From contig CACKBP010000003.1 in the NCBI GenBank assembly GCA_902598315.1, positions 62,001-126,000 on the forward strand: a DNA stretch of 64,000 nt. Reading direction: 5' to 3'. Of this stretch, positions 26,062 through 35,555 are shown in pieces. Source of the stretch: an uncultured Pelagibacteraceae bacterium (GTDB lineage: Bacteria > Pseudomonadota > Alphaproteobacteria > Pelagibacterales > Pelagibacteraceae). How positions within the stretch are numbered: position 1 is the stretch's first letter; each line of letters begins with the position of its first letter. Both the position numbers and the translations under genes were made by a program. The notes below the pieces were generated by a model. The model did no database searches, was not told the DNA's origin, and saw only the letters and a list, made by a program, of their open reading frames with translations.

Positions 26062-27339
26062 TTATATATTTATTTTAGGCAAGAAGTCAAATGAAGCTGT
26101 ATCTATCCTAGATGAGTGTTCTCTTCTCATTTTCCAATCGTTACTTATACCAGCTTGAGCTATACTAATTGCATTTCGGCCGTATTTTGCATTAGTAAAA
26201 TCGATTGCTCTCATTAATGGTTGAGATTTTTTCTCTAAAATTGGTGCTAATAAATTTAGCTCTTTTTCAGAAGCGTCTCTAAGCTTCGATAAAATGACTC
26301 CAGCTTTTTGATAGAAATAACCATATTTATAAATCTTTCCCAGTCCGCTAATTGCAGTTTTTACAAGTTCAATACTGTTATTAGTTGCCACAGGTAACTC
26401 AATAGTAATAGAATTTGAATAGTATTTTCTATTTTTGTCAAATGGACTTGTTCTTATAAATATAGTGACAGCTCTGGTAGTTTGTTTATCTATTCTTATT
26501 TTTTCTGCTGCATTTAAACAGTGAGTAGTTATAGACTCTTTTAATTTGTCTAAACTCTCAATTTTTTTTCCAAACGATCTTGATACACAACAGCTTTTTC
26601 TTCTCGTTTCCTCGGTTTCTAAATCTATACAAGGAATTCCTCTTAACTCCATTACTGTTTTCGCACCTAAAACATTTGTACTTTTCTTAACCCATGTGTT
26701 TGAAATATTCTTTAGTTTATAAGCATTGTCTATTCCGTTTTTGATATATAACTTTGATAACTGTCTTCCTACTCCCCATACATCAGCAATATCAAAATCT
26801 TTTAGTATATTATCAATATTTTCTTTTATAAATATTACTCCTGTTTTATTTTTTTTAGCTATATGATTGGCAACTTTGCTTAAAGTTTTTGTATTTGAAA
26901 TTCCTACACTTGTTGGTATTCCTATCCATTTTAAAACTCTTTCTCTTATTTGTTTACCATATTCTTCAACTTGTTCATCTTTGATATGCGATAAATCTAA
27001 AAATGCTTCATCTATAGAATAGATTTCAATTTTATCAGTAAATCCTTTTAAAACTTTCATCACTCGTCTAGAAAGGTCCCCATATAATGCATAGTTTGAA
27101 GAAAATATCTGAACGTTGTTCTTTTTAACTAAATCTTTAACTTTAAAATATGGTTCTCCCATTCTTATTCCAAGTTTTTTTGCTTCAGTAGATCTTGATA
27201 TTACACATCCATCATTATTAGATAGCACTACAACTGGTACATTTTGTATTTTAGGATTAAATAATCTTTCACAGGAAACATAAAATGAATTACAGTCAAT
27301 TAATGCAACTTTTTTTCTACTGCTGTTTGTGTATGACAT
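26062..27339 (-). CDS. umuC: DNA polymerase V catalytic subunit UmuC
   Basis: 425-residue Y-family polymerase for error-prone translesion synthesis. Motifs: [18 protein letters not shown] (D.N.FY.S.E), [15 protein letters not shown], catalytic carboxylates in [13 protein letters not shown], and the helix-hairpin-helix region [14 protein letters not shown]. The C-terminal portion (little finger and UmuC-specific tail [19 protein letters not shown]) is complete. Starts inside the umuD 3' end (23-bp overlap). It should be induced with umuD by DNA damage through the LexA box at 27717-27731. Confidence 0.96.
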   Translation of the reverse strand: MSYTNSSRKKVALIDCNSFYVSCERLFNPKIQNVPVVVLSNNDGCVISRSTEAKKLGIRMGEPYFKVKDLVKKNNVQIFSSNYALYGDLSRRVMKVLKGFTDKIEIYSIDEAFLDLSHIKDEQVEEYGKQIRERVLKWIGIPTSVGISNTKTLSKVANHIAKKNKTGVIFIKENIDNILKDFDIADVWGVGRQLSKLYIKNGIDNAYKLKNISNTWVKKSTNVLGAKTVMELRGIPCIDLETEETRRKSCCVSRSFGKKIESLDKLKESITTHCLNAAEKIRIDKQTTRAVTIFIRTSPFDKNRKYYSNSITIELPVATNNSIELVKTAISGLGKIYKYGYFYQKAGVILSKLRDASEKELNLLAPILEKKSQPLMRAIDFTNAKYGRNAISIAQAGISNDWKMRREHSSRIDTASFDFLPKINI

Positions 27340-27712
27340 ATGTTACTACTCCCCAAATTATTATTTCTGGATTATCTGTTAAATTAATTCGATCCGATGT
27401 GTTTTTTGAACCTGATGTTAAATAGTTGTTACCCTTACTTTTAACCAGAGTTTTGACTACAAGTTCTTCGTTGATATTTGCTATAACAGTGGAGAAATTT
27501 TTTGGATTTAAACTTTTATCTACTATTAATAGATCTCCATCATATATGCCTACATTAGTCATAGATTTACCTTGTACTCTAATGATGAAAGTAGCTGGTG
27601 CATTTGTTATGAGATGAGAGTTTAGATCTATATCGTCCTCAATATAATCTGTTGCCGGAGAAGGAAAACCAGCTCCCACTTTATGTAAATAATAAGGTAT
27701 TGTTAACTTCAT
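27317..27712 (-). CDS. umuD: UmuD, LexA-like autoprotease and Pol V subunit
   Basis: 131 residues. RecA-stimulated self-cleavage makes UmuD', which joins UmuC to form polymerase V. The cleavage site is A14-G15 in [12 protein letters not shown] (Ala-Gly instead of Cys-Gly of E. coli). Catalytic dyad: Ser50 in [11 protein letters not shown] and Lys87 in ELVVKTLV, 37 residues apart as in E. coli UmuD (60 and 97). No DNA-binding domain. Start codon lies only 5 bp from the LexA box, giving a very short leader. Overlaps umuC by 23 bp. Confidence 0.95.
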   Translation of the reverse strand: MKLTIPYYLHKVGAGFPSPATDYIEDDIDLNSHLITNAPATFIIRVQGKSMTNVGIYDGDLLIVDKSLNPKNFSTVIANINEELVVKTLVKSKGNNYLTSGSKNTSDRINLTDNPEIIIWGVVTYVIHKQQ

Positions 27713-27716
27713 AAAT

Positions 27717-27731
27717 GTTCTTGTTTTGTTC
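27717..27731. promoter_or_regulatory. LexA (SOS) box of alphaproteobacterial type
   Basis: GTTCTTGTTTTGTTC is a perfect match to the alphaproteobacterial LexA operator GTTC-N7-GTTC. It sits immediately downstream of the umuD -10 element and 5 bp before the umuD ATG, where bound LexA would block transcription. Together with the target gene this makes it a convincing SOS site. Confidence 0.88.
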
Positions 27732-27761
27732 TTTATAGCTGATAAACTGCCTATCAGTCAA
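27732..27761 (-). promoter_or_regulatory. umuDC promoter (-35 TTGACT, -10 TATAAA)
   Basis: On the minus strand TTGACT (27756-27761) and TATAAA (27732-27737) are separated by 18 bp, close to sigma-70 consensus. The spacer holds a 6-bp inverted repeat CTGATA-N7-TATCAG (27739-27757), which may be an additional operator or chance. The LexA box abuts the -10. It is the only clear promoter for umuD-umuC and, by position, possibly for thiV. Confidence 0.7.
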
Positions 27762-27836
27762 CCCCTTTTCAAAAGATTGTTAAAGTGGGTCAAATTGCAA
27801 ATCGAAAAAAAGAGAAAGATTAGCTATTAACACAGA

Positions 27837-28607
27837 GTGATTAAAAAAATATTTTCAATATTATTAATATTATTTATAACAACAAGTGCTCAAGCGGCAT
27901 CTAAGCTAGACTCCATCAAAAAAAGTGGTGAACTAAGAGTTGGTACGACCGGAGACTGGGATCCAATGTCAATGAAAGATCCAAAGACAAACAAGTACAA
28001 AGGGTTTGATATTGATGTGATGAATGAGCTAGCTAAAGATTTGGGCGTAAAAGTAAAATTTGTGCCTGCAGAATGGAAAACTATTGTTGCAGGAATAACA
28101 GCTGATAGATACGATATATCGACAAGTGTAACCAAAACACCAAAAAGAGCAGAAGTAGCTGGGTTTACCGCTACTTATTATAAGTATGCAACAGTCCCTC
28201 TTGTTTTAAAAAAGAATTTAAAAAAGTTTTCAACTTGGGAGTCTTTAAACAATAGTAGTGTTACAATAGCTACAACGTTAGGTACTTCTCAGGAAGAAAA
28301 AGCAAAAGAATTTTTTCCAAAATCAAAACTTCAATCAGTTGAAGCTCCTGCAAGAGATTTCCAAGAAGTTTTGGCAGGTAGAGCTGATGGAAATATTACA
28401 AGTTCAACGGAAGCAAATAAACTAGTTATCAAATATCCCCAATTAGCTATAGTTCCTGATGGAGGAAAAAATCCAGCATTTTTAGCCATGATGGTTCCAA
28501 AAGGTGACAAAGTGTGGAATGATTACGTCAGCAATTGGATTAAGAAAAAACAATCATCTGGATTTTTTAAAACTTTGCTAGCAAAGTACGATCTAAAAAG
28601 CTTATAA
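27837..28607 (+). CDS. Amino-acid-type ABC transporter substrate-binding protein
   Basis: 256-residue periplasmic solute-binding protein (SBP family 3, related to PheC-like binding proteins). GTG start; signal peptide [20 protein letters not shown], cleavage after Ala20. Mature part starts [20 protein letters not shown], then [18 protein letters not shown] and [17 protein letters not shown]. It binds a polar amino acid or related carboxylate; the ligand cannot be named from sequence. 41 bp upstream of the permease gene on the same strand. The 124-bp gap before it is shared with the divergent umuD promoter. Confidence 0.88.
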   Translation: MIKKIFSILLILFITTSAQAASKLDSIKKSGELRVGTTGDWDPMSMKDPKTNKYKGFDIDVMNELAKDLGVKVKFVPAEWKTIVAGITADRYDISTSVTKTPKRAEVAGFTATYYKYATVPLVLKKNLKKFSTWESLNNSSVTIATTLGTSQEEKAKEFFPKSKLQSVEAPARDFQEVLAGRADGNITSSTEANKLVIKYPQLAIVPDGGKNPAFLAMMVPKGDKVWNDYVSNWIKKKQSSGFFKTLLAKYDLKSL

Positions 28608-28648
28608 TTTAAGTTTCAATACCCTCAATTAACAAATATAGTCAATTA

Positions 28649-29383
28649 GTGAGATTTTTAAAAATAATTTCTATTCTATTTTTGCTTCAAGGATGTACTT
28701 CAAACTATGAATGGGGTTGGTATATTCTAAGTCCAGATAATATAGATGGTTTAACTAACCTAAAATTTTTAATTAGCGGAATTACAACTACGATTTATAT
28801 TTCAGTAGTTTCAATATTTCTAGCAATGATTATCGGTTTAATAGTTGCTCTACCTTCATTGTCAAATAATAAATTCTTAACTTATTTTAACATAACATAT
28901 GTAGAAATTGTTAGAGCCATTCCTTTATTAGTCTTAATTCTTTGGATTTATTATGGCCTTCCAATCATGATTGGAGTAAGTTTCTCACCATTTGTCTCTG
29001 GAATAATAGCTTTGACCATTAGTGAGAGTGCGTTTCAAGCAGAAATTTTTAGAGCTGGAATTAATTCAATCTCAAAAGGTCAACATGAAGTATCTGAGTC
29101 ACTAGGAATGGATTTCTGGAGAAAGATGAGATTAGTAATTCTTCCTCAAGCAATTAAAGTTGTACTTCCAGCCATGGGAAACCAATTTGTTTATGTTTTA
29201 AAAATGTCCTCTCTAGTGTCAATTATAGGAATAGGTGATTTAACAAGAAAAGCTAATGAGCTAGTCACAACAACCTACAGGCCTTTAGAAATATATACTT
29301 TTTTAATTTTAGAATACTTAGTGCTTATCTTGATAGTATCTTATTTTGTAAGAAAATTAGAGAATAAACTAGAATACAAATAA
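28649..29383 (+). CDS. Amino-acid ABC transporter permease (HisM/GlnP family)
   Basis: 244 residues, GTG start, five or six membrane helices. Family motifs: SGITTTIYISVVSIFLAMII, VEIVRAIPLLVLILWIYYGL, the EAA loop AFQAEIFRAGINSISKGQHE VSESLGM region and LPQAIKVVLPAMGNQFVYVL. Odd N-terminus: the first 18 residues (MRFLKIISILFLLQGCTS) look like a lipoprotein signal with LLQGC, before the usual W.WYIL start. Pairs with the binding protein upstream; no ATPase gene is nearby, so a shared ATPase elsewhere is required. Overlaps the convergent MATE gene by 15 bp. Confidence 0.9.
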   Translation: MRFLKIISILFLLQGCTSNYEWGWYILSPDNIDGLTNLKFLISGITTTIYISVVSIFLAMIIGLIVALPSLSNNKFLTYFNITYVEIVRAIPLLVLILWIYYGLPIMIGVSFSPFVSGIIALTISESAFQAEIFRAGINSISKGQHEVSESLGMDFWRKMRLVILPQAIKVVLPAMGNQFVYVLKMSSLVSIIGIGDLTRKANELVTTTYRPLEIYTFLILEYLVLILIVSYFVRKLENKLEYK

Positions 29384-30730
29384 TTTTTTAAAAGAAATCC
29401 TAAATATTCTCTTTAAAAAGAATGGTACAAAAGTCAGTACAACTACTCCCATCATCCAATTTGTCACTAAAATCGTATAGAAAATATCTTGATACTCACC
29501 ATTTCTAATATTTATGACATACCATAATGACATAAATGGAATTAACGTTAGCCTTAGAATTGTCATGTATAAACTAAAAATTGGTCTTTTGAGTGCCTGG
29601 AATAAAGCAGAGGTAATAAAGAAGACTGGATACACGGGCCCAATTAAAGCCGCAACTTGTAAGTAAAGAGCACCTCTTCGGATAACTTCTAAATCATTAG
29701 TAAAAAAAGAGATTATAATTTCTGAAGTTAGATAAACAAATATGCCCGCCAACACCATAAACCCAGAACCAAACATTAAAGCTTTTCCATATACTTCTTT
29801 TACTCTGAAATACATTTTTGCTCCAAAATTTTGACCTGCAATTGACAAAACAGCGGTATTTAAACCGATGACTGGTAACAATAAAACTTGTTCTATTCTT
29901 ACAGCAGTACCATAACCCGCTGTAGCTAATTCTCCAAACTGACCAACAAAATAGAAAATATTGAATACTCCAAACATTATCATCAACATAGTAAACATTA
30001 TTGGCACTGATTGTTTAAAAAGCGAACTTAAGTAATCAATTTTCGGTTTGAAGCATTCTGGATAAAGGAATTTTCTTAATTTACAGCAATAAACTTTATT
30101 AGCTAAATATATTAAGCCAATAAACTGAGAAACTAGCGTAGCGATAGCTAAACCAGCAATTCCAAATGCTGGTATAAATCCATATCCAAAAATAAATAAT
30201 GGATTTAAAAAAATATTTAAGAAGAAAGTAAAAATTAAAACATTCCTATAACTTTTTGTATCACCTTGGGCATTTAAAGTTCCGTTCAAAGATAATTGAA
30301 CTAATACAATGATAGCTCCAAAAAAAATAATATCTAAATATTCACGTGTTAAGATTATACTTTCTTTAGTGGAACCCATAATTCTTAATAGTTCATCAGA
30401 AAAATTTAATCCAAATAAAGTTACGAAAATTGAAATTACAATTGCTAATACTATTGACTGAGCAACGTACATTGACGCTTTCCTATCTTCTTTAGCTCCA
30501 ATTGAATTACTGATTAGAGCTGTAGTTCCGGCTCCAATACCAACTGCCACAGCAATTGCTATAAAATAAATTGGCCATGATTTTGCAATTGCTGCTAGAG
30601 CCTCTGGTGAAATTCTTCCAGCAAAATAAGTATCAACTAAATTATAAAAAGTTTGAAAAAGAGACCCTGTGCTTGCAGGTATGGTTACTTTTCTTAAAAG
30701 TTGCCAAATCGAACCTTTAGTCAAATCCAT
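29369..30730 (-). CDS. MATE-family efflux transporter
   Basis: 453 residues with 12 predicted helices in two halves. N-terminus LTKGSIWQLLRKVTIPASTG followed by LYNLVD-like FYNLVDTYFAGRISPEALAA, the classic MATE start (P......Lyn.vD..fvg.lG..alaa). Second-half motif GFMVLAGIF and TNDLEVIRRGALYLQV also fit. Probable Na+ or H+ coupled export of organic compounds; substrate unknown. Last gene of the unit starting at gatC, 2 bp after trhO. Confidence 0.94.
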   Translation of the reverse strand: MDLTKGSIWQLLRKVTIPASTGSLFQTFYNLVDTYFAGRISPEALAAIAKSWPIYFIAIAVAVGIGAGTTALISNSIGAKEDRKASMYVAQSIVLAIVISIFVTLFGLNFSDELLRIMGSTKESIILTREYLDIIFFGAIIVLVQLSLNGTLNAQGDTKSYRNVLIFTFFLNIFLNPLFIFGYGFIPAFGIAGLAIATLVSQFIGLIYLANKVYCCKLRKFLYPECFKPKIDYLSSLFKQSVPIMFTMLMIMFGVFNIFYFVGQFGELATAGYGTAVRIEQVLLLPVIGLNTAVLSIAGQNFGAKMYFRVKEVYGKALMFGSGFMVLAGIFVYLTSEIIISFFTNDLEVIRRGALYLQVAALIGPVYPVFFITSALFQALKRPIFSLYMTILRLTLIPFMSLWYVINIRNGEYQDIFYTILVTNWMMGVVVLTFVPFFLKRIFRISFKKLFVF

Positions 30731-30732
30731 AA

Positions 30733-31638
30733 TTAAAATTCCTTTTGAAACTTATGCTTTCTTCCAGCTTTTTTAGCAAGATTAATTTGACTTTGCCTCA
30801 TTCGAAATCTAATTTTTTGTGAATTTGAGAGTGTGTCATAACACCTTGGGCATGAGACACCCTCTTCATACTTGTAAGATTTTTTATCTTTTATTGAAAA
30901 AGTCATTCGACATCCGCTGCATACAGAGTAAGTTCCCTGTTTTAATTTGTGTTTGAGAGATACTCTATTATCAAAAACAAAACATTCTCCTTTCCATAGA
31001 CTGTCTTTCCTTTCAGTTTTTTTCAAATAATTAAGTATTCCACCTTTTAACTGAAAAACATTTTTAAAACCTTTTCTTTTTAGAAATATAGATGCTTTTT
31101 CACACCTAATTCCTCCAGTACAGAACATTGCTACAGGTTTGGCTTTATCAATTTTTTTTAGATATTTTGGAAAATCTTTAAAGTTTTGGATATTTGGATT
31201 TACAGAATTTTTAAAAGTACCCACATCATATTCAAATGGCTTTCTAGCATCTATGACTAAAGTTTCTTTATTTGAAATAAGTTTATTCCATGACTTTCCA
31301 GATTTATATTTATTAAGTTTTTTATTCTTTGAGTTAATTTTTAGACCTAATGGAACAACTTCATTTTTGATTTTTATTTTACCTTTGTGGAACGGTTGAA
31401 AAAGACTCTTAGAAATATTCTTACTATCAAAATCCTTTAACCGAAATTTTTTTTTTATAATCTTTATTATTTTGTTTATATCATCTCTTTTGCCTGCAAT
31501 TGTTCCATTTATACCTTCTGCTGATAAAATTATTGTACCCCTGACATTGTTTTTAAAAATTTCTTTTTGAAATAATGATTTATATTTCTTCAAAAATTTA
31601 ATCTTTTTAAACTTATAAAAACCAAAAATTGTATACAT
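30733..31638 (-). CDS. trhO: tRNA uridine(34) hydroxylase, rhodanese-domain protein TrhO
   Basis: 301-residue YceA/TrhO family protein that hydroxylates U34 of certain tRNAs (route to 5-methoxyuridine/cmo5U). Order: N-terminal acylphosphatase-like domain (GTIILSAEGINGTIAGKRDD), rhodanese domain (LVIDARKPFEYDVGTFKNSV, active-site loop MFCTGGIRCEKAS), and C-terminal zinc-binding region (YSVCSGCRMTF and GVSCPRC). All conserved Cys are present. 1-bp overlap with the O-methyltransferase gene. Confidence 0.92.
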   Translation of the reverse strand: MYTIFGFYKFKKIKFLKKYKSLFQKEIFKNNVRGTIILSAEGINGTIAGKRDDINKIIKIIKKKFRLKDFDSKNISKSLFQPFHKGKIKIKNEVVPLGLKINSKNKKLNKYKSGKSWNKLISNKETLVIDARKPFEYDVGTFKNSVNPNIQNFKDFPKYLKKIDKAKPVAMFCTGGIRCEKASIFLKRKGFKNVFQLKGGILNYLKKTERKDSLWKGECFVFDNRVSLKHKLKQGTYSVCSGCRMTFSIKDKKSYKYEEGVSCPRCYDTLSNSQKIRFRMRQSQINLAKKAGRKHKFQKEF

Positions 31639-32291
31639 TATTTTTTAATACAAATTGTAAGTCCATCACCGATTGGAATAATATTTTTTACAACTCTACT
31701 ATCTTTCTTAATGTGTGTATTGAATTTCCTTATAATTTTTGTGAATTTATCATTTTTCGTGTCATCTATTACTTCTCCGTGCCATAAAACATTATCTATG
31801 ACAATAATACCTTCTTTATTAATAAGTTCTAAACATATTTCGTAATAGTTAAGGTAATTTTCCTTGTCAGCATCTATAAAAATTAAATCAAATCTTTTAC
31901 TTGAATCTTTTAATTCATTTAGACTTTCAATAGCAGGTTTTATAATTTGCTTTATTTTTTTTTCTTTCGCTTTTTTATAAAATGATTGTGCTTTAGTGCT
32001 GAATTCAGAACTTTTATCTAAGCTAATTAGAACACCATCAGATGGAAGGGCTAAGGCCATAGATAAAGCGCTAAAACCTGTAAAACTTCCTATTTCTAAA
32101 ATCTTTTTAGTATTAGAGATTTTAATTAATGTTTGTAGAAATTGTGCTTGAGAAACTGAAATCTGTAATCTTTGTTGATCACCAAGATTTATATTATATT
32201 GAATTATCTCTTTCTGAACATCGGTCAGAGATTCTGAATGATCAATAATGTAATTTTCAAGATTTTCAGTTAAATCTAATTTTTTAGGCAT
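31638..32291 (-). CDS. O-methyltransferase, COMT/caffeoyl-CoA type
   Basis: 217-residue SAM-dependent O-methyltransferase of family 3. Motifs: TKKILEIGSFTGFSALSMAL (SAM site, about 63-82), VLISLDKSSEFSTKAQSFYK, FDLIFIDADKENYLNYYE (metal-binding DADK.nY) and GIIVIDNVLWHGEV (D-N pair). Bacterial relatives include TrmR (tRNA cmo5U/mo5U methyltransferase). Because it lies next to trhO, which makes the hydroxyl that TrmR methylates, a tRNA U34 methylase role is plausible. Confidence 0.85.
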   Translation of the reverse strand: MPKKLDLTENLENYIIDHSESLTDVQKEIIQYNINLGDQQRLQISVSQAQFLQTLIKISNTKKILEIGSFTGFSALSMALALPSDGVLISLDKSSEFSTKAQSFYKKAKEKKIKQIIKPAIESLNELKDSSKRFDLIFIDADKENYLNYYEICLELINKEGIIVIDNVLWHGEVIDDTKNDKFTKIIRKFNTHIKKDSRVVKNIIPIGDGLTICIKK

Positions 32292-32293
32292 AA

Positions 32294-33763
32294 TTAGCCT
32301 TTTAAAAGTTTTTTTAGAATTTCATTTGTTAATTGAGGGTTAGCTTTCCCTCCAGATAATTTCATAACCTGTCCAACAAAAAAGCCAAACAATTTTTCTT
32401 TTCCAGCTTTATATTGATCAACTTTATCTTTATTTTTTAATAATATTTCATTAATCATTTTCTCTAATTCTTTAGGATCGCTTTGTTGTTTCATCCCCTT
32501 TGACTCTATAATTTTTTTCGGATTATCACCGCTTTCAACCATAATTTCGAAAACTTCTTTTGCTATTCTTCCTGAAATATCTCCAGATTTAATTGATTGT
32601 ACTAGCTCAGCAAAATTTTTTGCAGAAATTGGTGAGTTAGAAATATTAAGTGCTTTATCGTTTAACATTGCAAATAAATCACCCATCATCCATGTAGCTA
32701 CAAGTTTTTTGTCAGATAATTTTGCAGCTTCTTCATAATAATCAGAGATTTCTTTTTCAGAAACTAAAACGTTTGCCTCATATGAATTAAGCCCATATTC
32801 TTGAATAAATCTCTCCTTCTTGCTATCTGGTAACTCAGGTAAAGATTTTTTTAAATCATCAATTAATTTTTGTTCAAGTTTTAATGGCAAAAGATCTGGA
32901 TCAGGAAAATACCTATAATCGTGAGCATCTTCTTTTGATCTCATTGATCTTGTTTCATTTTTTTTAGTATCAAATAATCTTGTTTCTTGATCTATCTGTT
33001 TTCCTTCCTCTAGTAATTTAACCTGTCTATTTGCCTCATATTCTATTGCCATTTGCATGAATTTAATTGAATTTACATTTTTAATTTCGCATCTTGTACC
33101 AAATTTTTTGTCTCCAACTATTCTTACTGATACGTTTACATCTGCTCTTAATGAACCTTCCTGCATGTTGCCATCGCAAGTACCCAAGTATCTCATTATA
33201 GTTCTTAATTTTTTAATATAAGCATTAACTTCATCAGGAGAACGAAGATCAGGTTTACTAACAATTTCCATCAGAGCAATTCCAGAACGATTTAAATCAA
33301 CATAAGTGCTTGAGGGATCCATATCATGTATACTTTTACCTGCATCCTGTTCTAAATGAAGTCTTTCAATGCCAATTTCTTTTGAACCATAAGGCATATC
33401 CAGTAAAACTTTTCCTTCACCAACAATAGGATTTTTATATTGGGAAATCTGGTAGCCCTGTGGAAGATCTGCATAAAAATAATTTTTTCTATCAAAAACT
33501 GAATAATTATTTATTTTTGCATTTAAACCTAAACCTGTTCTTACAGCTTGTTTCACACACTCCTCATTGATAACTGGTAGCATTCCAGGAAAAGCAGAGT
33601 CAATTAAACTTACTTGTTTATTAGGATCAGCTCCAAATTTAGTTGAGGAGCCTGAAAAAAGTTTTGAATTAGAAAGGACTTGAGCATGAACTTCTAAACC
33701 TATAACTACTTCATACTTTCCTTTCTCACCATTAATAAAATAATCAAATTTTTCTTTGCTCAT
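32294..33763 (-). CDS. gatB: Aspartyl/glutamyl-tRNA(Asn/Gln) amidotransferase subunit B
   Basis: 489 residues; the kinase/tRNA-binding subunit of GatCAB, which converts Glu-tRNA(Gln) or Asp-tRNA(Asn) to the amide. Motifs: [72 protein letters not shown]-terminal YqeY tail ends [22 protein letters not shown] at 33763 is preferred over one three codons upstream because it makes a 4-bp ATGA overlap with the gatA stop, the overlap style used throughout the window. Confidence 0.97.
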   Translation of the reverse strand: MSKEKFDYFINGEKGKYEVVIGLEVHAQVLSNSKLFSGSSTKFGADPNKQVSLIDSAFPGMLPVINEECVKQAVRTGLGLNAKINNYSVFDRKNYFYADLPQGYQISQYKNPIVGEGKVLLDMPYGSKEIGIERLHLEQDAGKSIHDMDPSSTYVDLNRSGIALMEIVSKPDLRSPDEVNAYIKKLRTIMRYLGTCDGNMQEGSLRADVNVSVRIVGDKKFGTRCEIKNVNSIKFMQMAIEYEANRQVKLLEEGKQIDQETRLFDTKKNETRSMRSKEDAHDYRYFPDPDLLPLKLEQKLIDDLKKSLPELPDSKKERFIQEYGLNSYEANVLVSEKEISDYYEEAAKLSDKKLVATWMMGDLFAMLNDKALNISNSPISAKNFAELVQSIKSGDISGRIAKEVFEIMVESGDNPKKIIESKGMKQQSDPKELEKMINEILLKNKDKVDQYKAGKEKLFGFFVGQVMKLSGGKANPQLTNEILKKLLKG

Positions 33764-35217
33764 GACCACCATTTTTTAATTTCATTTTTATAACCACAAT
33801 TTTTTTCAAATGCATAACCAATATTAAGAATTTTTTGTTCATCTAAAGCTTTACCTATTAATTGTAAACCAAGTGGGTAGCCCTGTTTATCTAATCCAGC
33901 AGGAAGAGATAAGGCTGGTAATCCAGCTAAATTCACTGGCACTGTAAAAATGTCATTTAAATACATTGATACAGGATCATTAGTTTTTTCTCCTATCTTA
34001 AATGCTGAGCTTGGTGTTGAAGGTGTTAAAATAGCATCTACTTTAGTAAAACTATCATCAAAATCTTTTTTTATTAATTGTCTTACTTTTTGGGCTTTTA
34101 AATAATAGGCATCGTAATAACCAGACGATAAAACATAAGTGCCTATTAGTATTCTTCTCTTTACTTCATCACCAAATCCTTCTGATCTAGTATTTTCATA
34201 CATTTCAATTAAATCTTTTCCTTTTTGTGATCTGTAGCCATATCTTACGCCATCATATCTGGCTAAATTTGATGAAGCTTCGGCAGGAGCAACGATATAG
34301 TAAGTAGGCAAAGCATACTTGGTGTGGGGTAATGAAATATCAATTAACTGTGCACCTAAATCTTTTAATATTTTTTTTCCTTTTTCCCAAAGTTCATCAA
34401 TTTCCTTTGGCATATTATCTACTCGATACTCTTTAGGGATACCAATTTTCAATCCTTTGATATTATCTTTTAAATTTTTTGAGTATGTTTCTTTTTTTTT
34501 ATTAATCGAAGTTGAGTCTTTTTCATCAAAACCAGACATTGCTTCAAGCATAATTGAGCAATCATTTACTGTTTTAGTCATTGGTCCTGCTTGATCTAAT
34601 GAAGAAGCAAAAGCAACGATACCCCACCTCGAACAAAGACCGTAAGTTGGCTTAAGACCTACAGTGCCAGTAAATGATGCAGGCTGTCTAATAGACCCAC
34701 CTGTATCTGTTCCAATCGTTGCAGGAGTAAGATCAGCCGCTAAAGCAGAAGATGATCCTCCTGAAGAACCGCCTGGAACTAGATGATCTCCGATAGGATT
34801 AATAACATTTCCAAAAAAACTTGTCTCATTCGAAGAACCCATAGCAAATTCATCACAATTTAATTTTCCAAGTAAAAAAGCTCCATTATTCCATAAATTT
34901 TTTGTTACAGTAGATTCATATGAAGGAACGAAATTATTTAAAATATTGCTTCCAGCTGTAGTTTTTACATTTTCAGTACAAAATAAATCTTTTACAGCTA
35001 AAGGTATCCCGCTAAGAAGTTGTTCGTTATTTGGTTTATTATCAAATTTTTTTGCATTTTCTAGTGCTTGATCAAAAGTAGTTGTTACGAAAGCATTAAG
35101 TTTTTTTGCATTTTCAATGTTCTTTATATATGCTTGTGTAAGTTCTAATGAGGATATCTTCTTAGACTTTATACTTTCTAAAATTTCACTTAAACTTAGA
35201 TTCGTTATATTGCTCAT
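33760..35217 (-). CDS. gatA: Aspartyl/glutamyl-tRNA(Asn/Gln) amidotransferase subunit A
   Basis: 485-residue amidase-signature subunit that releases ammonia from glutamine for GatB. Catalytic triad elements: Lys in [20 protein letters not shown], cis-Ser in [20 protein letters not shown], and the nucleophile Ser in [18 protein letters not shown]. Complete and normal length. 1-bp overlap with gatC, 4-bp overlap with gatB. Confidence 0.98.
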   Translation of the reverse strand: MSNITNLSLSEILESIKSKKISSLELTQAYIKNIENAKKLNAFVTTTFDQALENAKKFDNKPNNEQLLSGIPLAVKDLFCTENVKTTAGSNILNNFVPSYESTVTKNLWNNGAFLLGKLNCDEFAMGSSNETSFFGNVINPIGDHLVPGGSSGGSSSALAADLTPATIGTDTGGSIRQPASFTGTVGLKPTYGLCSRWGIVAFASSLDQAGPMTKTVNDCSIMLEAMSGFDEKDSTSINKKKETYSKNLKDNIKGLKIGIPKEYRVDNMPKEIDELWEKGKKILKDLGAQLIDISLPHTKYALPTYYIVAPAEASSNLARYDGVRYGYRSQKGKDLIEMYENTRSEGFGDEVKRRILIGTYVLSSGYYDAYYLKAQKVRQLIKKDFDDSFTKVDAILTPSTPSSAFKIGEKTNDPVSMYLNDIFTVPVNLAGLPALSLPAGLDKQGYPLGLQLIGKALDEQKILNIGYAFEKNCGYKNEIKKWWS

Positions 35218-35504
35218 TACTCAACCACCTTTGGAACTACAAAAAACTCCTCATTTTTTTCTGGAGAATTTTTAAGAATTTTTTCTCTTATCTTGCCATC
35301 ACTGATTTCGTCTTTCCTTGACCTCAATGACTGGTTTAAAATCGATGTTAATGGTTCAACTTTATCAGTATTCAGTTCATTTAATTGTTCAATAAACTTA
35401 AAAATTGAGTTTAAATCTTTGGTTAAGCTGTCTACTTTAGCTTCATCAACTGAAATTCGAGCTAATTTAGCTACATGTTTAATTTTCTCTTTATCTAAGG
35501 ACAT
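35217..35504 (-). CDS. gatC: Aspartyl/glutamyl-tRNA(Asn/Gln) amidotransferase subunit C
   Basis: 95-residue stabilising subunit of GatCAB. Typical pattern: [20 protein letters not shown] near the start, then [23 protein letters not shown] and C-terminal [17 protein letters not shown] (F.VP.v.e ending). First gene of the gatCAB-OMT-trhO-MATE unit. 51 bp separates it from divergent ruvX. Confidence 0.95.
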   Translation of the reverse strand: MSLDKEKIKHVAKLARISVDEAKVDSLTKDLNSIFKFIEQLNELNTDKVEPLTSILNQSLRSRKDEISDGKIREKILKNSPEKNEEFFVVPKVVE

Positions 35505-35555
35505 TTGTGCAATAAGTTAATTTAAATGTGTTTTATCACAAATTAGGTAAATTTC

